Assembly (NCBI GenBank): GCA_021613535.1 | Contig: CP075496.1 | Coordinates: 9,796,001 to 9,860,000, forward strand | Direction of reading: 5' to 3' | DNA from: Adineta vaga | Taxonomy: Eukaryota; Rotifera | DNA: 64,000 nucleotides | Shown here: in pieces, positions 35,964 to 44,936 of the stretch | How the letters are laid out: the number at the start of each line of letters is the position of its first letter | Numbering within the stretch: position 1 is the stretch's first letter | The notes under the pieces: model-generated | Told to the model about the DNA's origin: nothing | Databases searched by the model: none | Seen by the model: only the letters and a program-made list of their open reading frames with translations | Translations under genes and position numbers: made by a program

Positions 35964-36772
35964 GGGTACTTCCACGCAGCTCCTCCCAGGTTTACAGAAG
36001 TTTCTGCCGGCAAGTTTTAACTATGCTAGTCTTGTAGCCCTTGAAAAGTTGTACTAGAATATATATTTAGTTTTGCTTGGCATCATGCGCTAACTCCTGC
36101 AGAGCAGGCCGAAAAGTCGATTTTTTCGAAAAATGACCCTCGGAACGTGCCTTTTTTATTTCTCGTGAACATTTCCGGAATTTTTGAATCGGACCATCCG
36201 ATAGAACATCAAAAGTTGTCTTTGTAAAATAATTTTCAGCATTATATCTCTAAGGCTCATTGATCGGGAGCAACCACAAATATGCGAAAAATTGCTTTTC
36301 CATACAAAAACATAACCTTTATAAAACTTCCATATTCAGTCAGAGATCCCAACATCTTGTATTAAAAATGAAGCTTAAAGTGTTCTCATTCGAATGCGCG
36401 CGGTCAGATTTCTTCAAAGTATTCCACAATCTAGATATATGGGTCTAAAGGGGTGGGGGGTCTAAAAAATGGGCCTATTGAGTCTCAATTATCTCAAAAA
36501 CTAAACGTCAGAATTTGATGAAAATTGTTTTGTGAGTAGCAGACAATGAGTACTACTACCTATTAAAATATCAGACTTCTCCTCGCAAAATTGAGTGAGC
36601 TGGAGCTTCTACAATTTTGGCAAAATCCCAGTCCTAATAGTCAAATTTTAGCAAATTTCAATGGTAAAAACTAGAGTTTTATACCTGACTATAGATGTTT
36701 TTTTACACTGAGCACAAATCACGATGTCTGTTGCTTATAATTACATCTGAGAAGATTTAAAAAATAACAAAG
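35964..36772 (+). repeat. Left terminal inverted repeat of the 5.4-kb transposon
   Basis: Pairs with 40579-41390 in reverse orientation. Contains a CTCCTGCAGAGCAGGCCG palindrome-rich part near 36097 and a GGGGTGGGGGG run near 36450. The inner boundary is blurred by an A-rich stretch, so it is good to within about 10 bases. Confidence 0.88.
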
Positions 36773-36835
36773 ATGCTTTAAAAGATTTTCTTCTCAGTAC
36801 ATTTATTTGTCAAGAATGGTGAAAGCTAGAGAGAA

Positions 36836-39800
36836 TCAATTTTCAGAAAAAAGTTTTTCGATTTCCTCAAGTTGTGGAACACTAATTACGTAGGTGTTGC
36901 GTGTACCAAACTTGGGCGCTTCGTTGAGCAAACAGATTATAGTTGTTAGCTCGATATTCAGTTGATCAGGTGTCTTCGGGAATTTAAATGATATTCGTGG
37001 ACCAGATGGGTGTAAAAAATTGACTTTTAATTCTTTTAAATTAAGTTCAATAGCTTGAATTATTGCTAACCACCAACAATCATCATATTCAACTATAACA
37101 TAATTATCAACTTTGACATCATCAATTGTTAAAACATTTTTGACATATTTCAGTTTGCACGGATTTGTTGAAAGCATCGAGAAATCTTCGTAAAGGTTAG
37201 CATTCGAAGTTACTTTACAGCGTATTGTTTCATCATCAATTGGTTCGAAATGATGAAACGATCGTATTCCTAATTATTAGAAAGCATACTAGTTGCTTTA
37301 GACTTAAAGAACTTCTTACCATAAATCGGTCCAGTAGAAGAACGACTCTTCCAACGATCAGATAAATACTTTTCATAGTTTTCTTTAATTTCTCTTTCAT
37401 ATAAATACCAGATGTGTATTTTAACTTCTTTTTGTTGTTGTTGTGTAACCGAGTCTGTTGTGGCAGTGGATGTTGACGAGCACTTTGGACCAAATTTTAT
37501 TTTTGCAAAGTTATATAATTCAAGTGGTGTAGCTAGAAATTTCTCGGGACCACCAGCTCTCATTGTTTCGCGACGAGCTGAGCTTTTGACAACGGCCCCC
37601 AACCCATCTATGGAGCCCTTGCCGTGACTTGTCTAAATAGACCGCGTTTTAGAAACCCACAACGGAATTAGAATTATATATTACTTACCGAGTAAAATAT
37701 CCATTGAGCCTTGTATTCAAAATCTTTATAATGATTTACCAAGTTTAACATAGATATATTGTTTTTAAAATGACTAGCACAACCATCACTTAAATAAACG
37801 ATAGTTTTAACAGTCAGATAATTCTTTTTTATATAATCAGATATTAGTCTTTGTGCGGAATGCACAAACATGGTATCGTGGTTTAAGTAATCGGAGATGA
37901 TTACGATATTGGAGGTCTAAAGAAAAGAGAAAGCATTTTAATTTACGTAAAGGTACTTTTACACATATTACAACCTCATATTTTGTTTTCACTTGCACTG
38001 TGAATAATGTAGCTTGTGCAGTTGACCAATGTTTGCTCATGATCTCGTTTTGAGATTCTAAAGCCTATAGTAAATGCAAAGAATGTGTTGTAGTAAGAAT
38101 GCCCATGAGAAAGTTAAAGTCAAAGATCTCGCGTTTCACGTCAATGAAAAAAGCTTACATAGTTCTCGGCAAAGTCAATATGCACTAAAGCAGTATCAAC
38201 CGGAATTAATTCCTTCAATTTCCTGATATATTCGAATTGAGCACTTGTTATGTAACTATGAGTGATAAATTTTAACCATTGATGATCCATTTCCAATAAA
38301 AGATCATGAACAGAACCACTCATACGATGTATGTCTAATTTTCCATTGATACTGGCCCATTTCATCCAACTTGCATCCTCGTCGAGATCAACTGCAGTAT
38401 ATAGCTTTGGTACTTCAATAGATGGAATCTTCGTTTGGCATATTAAACAATCACCGTACATACATGAACTATTTTCACGAGAACAAACAATTTTTTCCAC
38501 AAAAGAATTCGACTTTAAAGCTGATTGTATGATTGTAGAAAATGCCTGGAGAATTAAGTTTATATGAGTCGCATAAAATAAAACGATTAAGAAGTTATTA
38601 TCTCACCACCATTAGTAATCTAAAGTTTTCATGAAAATGACACAGGCATATATTCTTCTTTATCGATAACTTCACCCATTTAGGCCGTAAATAGCAAAAT
38701 TTAGTATGACCAATCTTAATGTCCGGATGATTTTCATAGTTCGACTATAAAGGATACAACTCATTTATAATTTAAACTAGAATAATGATAAAGATATTCT
38801 TAAATCAATAGCATACCTTAAATAATTCAAACGATTCTGTCAAAGACATCAACATGTATCGACAAAAAATAGTTTTTTTCTCTCCATCACTTTGTTTGAT
38901 ATTAATAGTATCTTTCGAATTCGATGAGCATCGGGTAATAAGGTCATCTAAATCACGAAAATATTACATATAAATATCGAGTTTCTCGTAAGCTTACCTT
39001 CATAAAAATCAAGAACAGTTTTTATTGTGATTGGTGTTATCTGACCACGATCTTGGTTATTTTCATAGAATGATAATATTCCATTCGATTCACGTAATTC
39101 AATTGCCATCCGACCTTCCCATTCAGAAACTGAGAAATGACTTACGATTTCGCGTCTACCCCAAGCCGATGGACATATCGTGAGAAGTCGAATACGTTCT
39201 GCATGATCACTCATCAATACTAACTGTTTTAAACCCATTACCAGATGCTCCATATCTTCATAATCCATATCCTTTGTAAGAGTTTTCTCAATATTTGATA
39301 ATGACGCCAATTTGGAAAATGATTGTGACAAAGATTTTATTTCTTTGAGGACTTTCTGACTCTTCTCCTGTGTCTTAGTTGCCAGCCGTCTAAATATGAA
39401 CAACTATATTAATACCTAAAAGTTTTTTACTTGATAAACTTACGTATCTTTCACTGGTGACAAATTTAAAACTTCCAAAAAACTGTTCAGTTTTTCCTGA
39501 TTTGATTTAGTATGAAAATAGCCTTTTACTTCGACATCCGATGGTGATGAAATATCGGTAGCCGAGAAGTTGTAGGCAGAATTGATCGTGGATTGTTCAG
39601 GATTGTCTACCGGTGTTATATGTAAATAACTAAGTCCTTCCGTATCACGTGATCTAGTACATACCGGAGTCGATGTCCGCATACGTTTATGTTTAGGAAG
39701 ATGCGGTGGTGAAAATGTTGTTGGAAAAGTCGGATCTGATTCATCATCCGACGATTCTACCTTGAAAGATGTTTTTCTCGATAAACGTCGTTGTTCGGCT

Positions 39801-39991
39801 GTATAACATTTTCGACATAATAAATCGTTTTCCTTGAGCGCGGATAGTTTTCCTTTATAACGTTTTCGAATGTACTTGTTTATTGATAAAGCCATTTCTT
39901 CTGTAATTTTTGTTATTCCCTTTGGTATTGCTGATAGAACTGCACCTCGCTGACGACGAGGATGTGCAATGGGATGACTACAATTGGGCAT
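36836..39991 (-). CDS. Putative transposase, nine exons, superfamily not assigned
   Basis: Minus-strand exons 39991-39444, 39389-38998, 38947-38817, 38744-38607, 38545-38159, 38064-37975, 37916-37689, 37632-37320, 37269-36836. The 2661 bases code for 886 aa with no stop. Introns are about 50-95 bases. The N-terminus has a CSH...CRKC pattern that may bind zinc, and basic stretches. The core has HIDFAENY (Asp ~527), YLSDGCASHFKN (Asp ~606) and TSHGKGSIDGLGAVVK (Asp ~647). Spaced acidic residues on predicted strands fit an RNase-H-fold DDE/D nuclease. I recall similar HIDFAE / SDG..SQFKN / SHGKG.DG proteins annotated as uncharacterised in cnidarians and arthropods. The C-terminus (residues ~743-886) has VIVEYDDCWWLAII, a chromatin-reader-like (Tudor/SH3) strand pattern. 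Confidence 0.8.
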
Positions 39992-40339
39992 GAATAAATA
40001 TTATCTAAAATACAGATTCAAAACATATATTTCATGATTTTATGATAAGTACGAATAATAGTGAAACGTTTCTCTATGTTATTTGCCAGGATTTTATTAC
40101 AACAAATCGCTTTCAGAGCATACTATGTGGCATCTCTATACCTTACTACTTTATTTCTCGCTATCTATATATTGCTAATTCTTCGGAACCATGTAGAGAA
40201 TATATATAGTCTAATAACAAGAGAGAAAAACTATATGTTGAAAAATGCAATATATATGCAAAACAAGACAGAATTTGTAGAAAATGTATAAACTAATAAA
40301 ATTAGAAACTATGGAAAGCGTCCACCATATTATATCTAT

Positions 40340-40395
40340 CGTGACATATACATATACATACATATATATATATGTATATGTATGTATACATATGC
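40340..40395. repeat. Imperfect (TA/CA)n palindrome inside the transposon
   Basis: CATATACATACATATATATA followed by TATGTATATGTATGTATAC forms an almost self-complementary stretch between the transposase start and the right inverted repeat. Could extrude as a hairpin; may be only a microsatellite. Confidence 0.6.
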
Positions 40396-40578
40396 ATTAT
40401 CGAGACAAAAGAAACCGTGATGCATGATTAGCAGCGCGACACTAGAAACCAAGATAAATGCATGCGTATACCCATAGAGATTAACAGGAAAGCCAGTATC
40501 ATCACATTCGAAACAAATACAAGCCACGAAACTAATGTTAAAAAAGAAGCAATACAAATTTTAAGCCTTTTTCATTAA

Positions 40579-41390
40579 TTTTTGTTGTTTTTTAAATCTT
40601 CTCAGATGTAATTATAAGCAACAGACATCGTGATTTGTGCTCAGTGTAAAAAAACATCTATAGTCAGGTATAAAACTCTAGTTTTTACCATTGAAATTTG
40701 CTAAAATTTGACTATTAGGACTGGGATTTTGCCAAAATTGTAGAAGCTCCAGCTCACTCAATTTTGCGAGGAGAAGTCTGATATTTTAATAGGTAGTAGT
40801 ACTCATTGTCTGCTACTCACAAAACAATTTTCATCAAATTCTGACGTTTAGTTTTTGAGATAATTGAGACTCAATAGGCCCATTTTTTAGACCCCCCACC
40901 CCTTTAGACCCATATATCTAGATTGTGGAATACTTTGAAGAAATCTGACCGCGCGCATTCGAATGAGAACACTTTAAGCTTCATTTTTAATACAAGATGT
41001 TGGGATCTCTGACTGAATATGGAAGTTTTATAAAGGTTATGTTTTTGTATGGAAAAGCAATTTTTCGCATATTTGTGGTTGCTCCAGACCAATGAGCCTT
41101 AGAGATATAATGCTGAAAATTATTTTACAAAGACAACTTTTGATGTTCTATCGAATGGTCCGATTCAAAAATTCCGGAAATGTTCACGAGATATAAAAAA
41201 AGGCACGTTTCGAGGGTCATTTTTCGAAAAAATCGACTTTTCGGCCTGCTCTGCAGGAGTTAGCGCATGATGCCAAGCAAAACTAAATATATATTCTAGT
41301 ACAACTTTTCAAGGGCTACAAGACTAGCATAGTTAAAACTTGCCGGCAGAAACTTCTGTAAAACCTGGGAGGAGCTGCGTGGAAATACCC
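40579..41390 (-). repeat. Right terminal inverted repeat of the 5.4-kb transposon
   Basis: Reverse complement of the left repeat with few substitutions, for example TATTTCC for TACTTCC at the tip and ATCGAATGG for ATCGGATGG. The terminal TACCC is directly followed by AATT. Confidence 0.88.
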
Positions 41391-42079
41391 AATTCACAAT
41401 GGAATCACATTTTCTAACTGAATAATTCTACTAATATTAAACCAATTTTTTTTCTCGTTACACACATTTATTTATGATTTTTTCATACAAATATTTCAAA
41501 CAGAGTTTTTTTGTTGCTGAATAGTTGAAATATGTTTTGTCATGAAAGATGAATTCTTATAAAATATATATTCTAAACTAGAATGAAACGGAAGAACTTC
41601 TCTACAAGTTATCCTTTTCAGATAGGATATTTCAATGTAAAAACGATTTCGTATATTATCATCTGGCTTTTTATAAGATTATATTCGAAATTCATACATT
41701 GTTATAATTTATACAGTCCACAAGTTTTGATCACATGCATCTATTGAGCTTGTCCACGCAACACGCCACTTCCCTGATCAAGTTTTGCAAAAATGTTTTT
41801 GCGATGCAGTTTTTCACGCTGATTACAAATCTGCCACTCATTTGCCGAACGAATCGGTTTTTGTTCTAAAAAAATCAGTCTTGAACTTTTGAGATAAAAA
41901 CTTTCTCGGAATTATCTGTAAAGGACACCTTTCGACGCAGAATTTTATTTTCTACAAAATGGTGTGTTTACTTTTCATTTTTGTAGTTATAGGCGATCCA
42001 TAGACTCTCACACATTTTTCGACTTGTGGCTCCGCTTAGAAGCTTCCACACTGATGTATCAGTCTGATCTTCTAGCAGC

Positions 42080-42107
42080 ATGCTGGTCTACACTGAAGGA
42101 CCAGCAT
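42080..42107. repeat. Perfect 9-bp stem hairpin
   Basis: ATGCTGGTC, a 10-base loop, GACCAGCAT. Lies in a stretch (about 41700-42170) of less AT-rich DNA that may be a mobile-element remnant. Confidence 0.7.
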
Positions 42108-42216
42108 CTTAAAATATGAGATCATTCTGAGCATTCTAAGTGCCTCAGAATTGGTCAAGAAAAGCTGTGTTACATTTTTTTGGCAGTTATTTATTTGGGC
42201 AATAAAAATACTTAAA

Positions 42217-42272
42217 TGGGTGTGGGTGGGTGTGTCGGTGCTCCTTATTCAACTTAACCCACACCCACCCTA
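42217..42272. repeat. Telomere-like G-strand/C-strand inverted block 1
   Basis: GGGTGTGGGTGGGTGTG (42218-42234) is followed after about 20 bases by ACCCACACCCACCC (42257-42270). TGTGGG is the telomere unit I recall for Adineta vaga. The arms face each other as in a head-to-head telomere fusion or a large hairpin. Confidence 0.65.
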
Positions 42273-43265
42273 GATGCTGTTAAATTTATCGCTCTTTTTC
42301 TAAGCGAAGGAAGTTTATATACACATAAACGAAAATAGGCTATTCCAAAGATAATGAGGGAAAAAAGGACTTGAACGAACCAACATTTGGAAATTACCCA
42401 AGATATAAAAAGGGAGAAAAGAAAATCTATGTCAATGTCGTACATACGCCTATGTATACGATACGATCGAGAAAAGGAAAGAAATATTCAACACAGATGA
42501 ATGATATAAGTCTTTGTTTTTTGCATTTTTATTCGAAGGAGAGAGTAGAAAATAAAATCCTTTTTACCATCAGGAAGCTCATCCAAAGCTCTATAACTTT
42601 TGTCCTCACAGTCTTTCGATTGTGAAGTGTCTTGCGCTGGAAATCAGAAAGAAAGGTAGATTACTCGATACTGAGAGTCCTTTTATGTCACAGTGTTACA
42701 CGATCTTAAATTTCTTCATAGATACTCGATGACTATACCAAATCCACTCATTCTCGTATGTCGTGTAGAACAAATCGAGCCTCATCGAATGCCGTTTGAA
42801 CAAGCCTTCCAGTTGTTTTCGTTCAAGAGATAATTAAGAAACAATATGCAAAAATGTCACATCGTCACGTTTGGACAAGCCCTATTACACACTTATTTAA
42901 GCCGTACTCAGTAGCTTGAAAAATTTTTGTAAATAGAATCACTCTCGAAAATACCTTCTTGCCAATGATATACTTTTGTAATCTTTTTTTCTTCATTCAT
43001 GGGAATAATACCGTTGCTTGGGTTTTTTCTGTTTTTGTTTCTTTTAAAAACATTCTCAGTGTAACGATGATAAAGTTGCAGATATGAGGGAAAGATATCA
43101 ATGTTATGCGTGAGAAAAGGAGTTACATAACAGATAACACACGTTATAATGGGTAAAGGTTTACTCCTTCTTAGCTACATATGCGAGCCACAGGTAAAGA
43201 ACGGGAAGAATCTAAATGACAGTGGGAAAAAATTTACCTTTATGGGTTTTGTACCCACGTATTTG

Positions 43266-43372
43266 AGGGTGTGGGTATGGGTGTGGGTGACGGTGTGGTA
43301 TGAGTGTGGATGTGTGTTAAAAGCGTAGCCTCATGTAAACCCACACCCACCCATACCCACCCACACTCACTC
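43266..43372. repeat. Telomere-like G-strand/C-strand inverted block 2
   Basis: A degenerate G-strand run with GGGTGTGGGTATGGGTGTGG (43267-43318, fading into GTGTGGATGTGTG) is followed after about 20 bases by ACCCACACCCACCCATACCC and more C-strand units (43339-43372). Same orientation and arrangement as block 1, about 1 kb away. Confidence 0.65.
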
Positions 43373-44318
43373 AATATTCTCCTTCGTTATAAGGTTATTA
43401 GAGATTTTTCCGGATTTTTACTCTCAGGGTACCAGAACATATTCAAAAAGAATCAATTTAATATCAATTTCGTGTTAGCATATTCATTATCACTAATATT
43501 CATACTTTCCATATTTTTTCTTCACAAGAGCACGAAACTATACAGCAGCAATGCATATTATTCATAGATATAGGAACAGATTTCTGCGAATGAAATCATA
43601 TTTTAACATACGCTTTCGAAGAAAATAGAAGTAACATATGCCTCTTGTTAATTTAATCATCCCATATAAAAAGCACAGCAAAAGACTGACGTAAAAAGAA
43701 AAACTTCCGAAAACTTCTAGATTTTTCCAACTTATACACCCACACTCGAGTCTAAATGCTTGCTTTCTTTAACTTATTTATTTTTTTTCAATTCTGACCA
43801 CATTCACAGTTTTATCTTTCTAAGTACATAGGAGAATTTAACAAGAGTAAACAGACAACACAGATGTATATAAGGCTTGTCTTATTATCACATTGACTGA
43901 CGAGAAGAGCTTTTCTCAGTATCATTAAGTACATTTACAACTGTAACAGAGGATTCGTATTCTACATTTTTCTCTGCTGGGAATTATGGTACAAACAACT
44001 CGGTGAGTCATCTGATTTCTTCAATCTCCTACGTCATGTCCTACTTTACGAAAGAGTTAAGATTTGATAAAAAAAAATGTCGTTTTCGCTTTATATTTAC
44101 GCGTCGAAAGGGAAGTACAGTCACTTCCTACACACTGGGTATTTAGTCATGTTTCTACTCAATTATTACAAAGAATACACAGAACGACAGAATGAAGGAA
44201 AAAACCAACGTAAACATGATTTCCATGGTTTTCTCCTTTCATTTTCACTATTGATATAAGTAAGTGGCTCTATTGTGATTCATTGGGAAAAGAACCGTAG
44301 TTGATGTATAAATAAGTC

Positions 44319-44428
44319 TGATGTAATAATCTGAAAAGAAAAAATCTCGAATGAGAAAATCTCGAAACAATAGCGCCACTTTCAACGTCTTTTTCTCAAG
44401 ATTTTTTCTTTTCAGATTTTTACATCAT
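44319..44428. repeat. Inverted repeat with ~27-bp arms
   Basis: ATGTAATAATCTGAAAAGAA plus AAAATCT on the left pairs with AGATTTTTTCTTTTCAGATT plus TTTACAT on the right, with a single mismatch over 27 bases and a spacer of about 50 bases. Could be a small MITE-like element or a processed hairpin. Confidence 0.65.
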
Positions 44429-44689
44429 ACCTTTACCTGAAGTAGTTAACTAGCGCAGATACCCGCTCCAAAGAGGACATAATTTACGTATTCTATCTAC
44501 AACAGTGCTTTTCTCATCACTCACCAGACCTCTGCATTGGGATTTACCCGTCGTGTATCAGTAAATCCTAACACCCTCCTTTCCCGCCCTGCCTTAACTA
44601 GTGTAATTCTACAGGTCGTCACTAAGCATGCGGTACCTGTCTTCCACAATTCTTTCTCCTCCATACGGGTTTAGGTCAGTTGCTCGCTG

Positions 44690-44765
44690 GACATTTGCTC
44701 ACTAGGTCATTTGCTCGCTCGGACACTTGCTCGTTATAACGTTTGATCGTCATGACATTTGATCG
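44690..44765 (+). repeat. Degenerate tandem repeats of TTGCTCGCnnGGACAT type
   Basis: Successive copies GTTGCTCGCTGGACAT, TTGCTCACTAGGTCAT, TTGCTCGCTCGGACAC, TTGCTCGTTATAACGT, TTGATCGTCATGACAT form about five 16-base units that decay to the right. They lie upstream of the retrotransposon ORF and may belong to its 5' region. Confidence 0.6.
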
Positions 44766-44936
44766 CAAATGGGATAGTCGTTAACTTTATTGATACAATT
44801 CAGAACAAAATAAAATAACTAATTTAGATTTATGTGAAGACGATGAATGATCATTAGCTTTGAAAGATGATTAGCGATAGTCAATCATTATAATCGTATA
44901 AAAAGCGATATGGTTTCAGAACAGCTCATTTGAAGA

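Larger units (their letters stand above)
35964..41390. mobile_element. Complete DNA transposon with ~0.8-kb terminal inverted repeats
   Basis: The two ends are long inverted repeats (35964-36772 and 40579-41390), nearly identical apart from scattered mismatches, and start GGGTAYTTCCACGCAGCTCC. AATT flanks both sides (35960-35963, 41391-41394) as a possible 4-bp target duplication. Because AATT is its own complement, it could also belong to the repeat. One nine-exon gene on the minus strand fills the middle and has no stop or frameshift. Total length is 5427 bases. High repeat similarity and an intact gene point to recent, possibly continuing, activity. I could not assign a transposase superfamily with confidence. 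Confidence 0.88.
41395..44936. other. Gene-free region with telomere-like repeats and hairpins
   Basis: About 3.5 kb without a supported gene. It holds a 9-bp-stem hairpin (42080-42107), two telomere-like inverted blocks (42217-42272 and 43266-43372), an inverted repeat (44319-44428) and a run of degenerate TTGCTCGC-type repeats (44690-44765). Short frames here (42371-42625, 43304-43567, 44077-44259) have no domain. The GC-richer stretch 44440-44700 differs from its surroundings and may be retrotransposon 5' sequence. Overall it resembles subtelomeric or element-rich DNA. Confidence 0.6.

Noticed and set aside
36260-36448. 62-residue ORF found twice (also 40904-41092 minus)
   Set aside because: Both copies lie inside the transposon's inverted repeats and exist only because the repeats are alike. 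No evidence of coding.
37236-37602. Two overlapping minus-strand ORFs as separate proteins
   Set aside because: They are parts of exons 8 and 9 and of intron sequence of the nine-exon transposase. The 110-residue one ends in an unspliced intron.
42217-43372. True chromosome end in this window
   Set aside because: Telomere-like units are few, degenerate and inverted, with ordinary genes on both sides; interstitial origin fits better.
41395-44936. CRISPR array or rRNA/tRNA cluster
   Set aside because: No regularly spaced identical repeats, and no recognisable tRNA or rRNA segments by eye.
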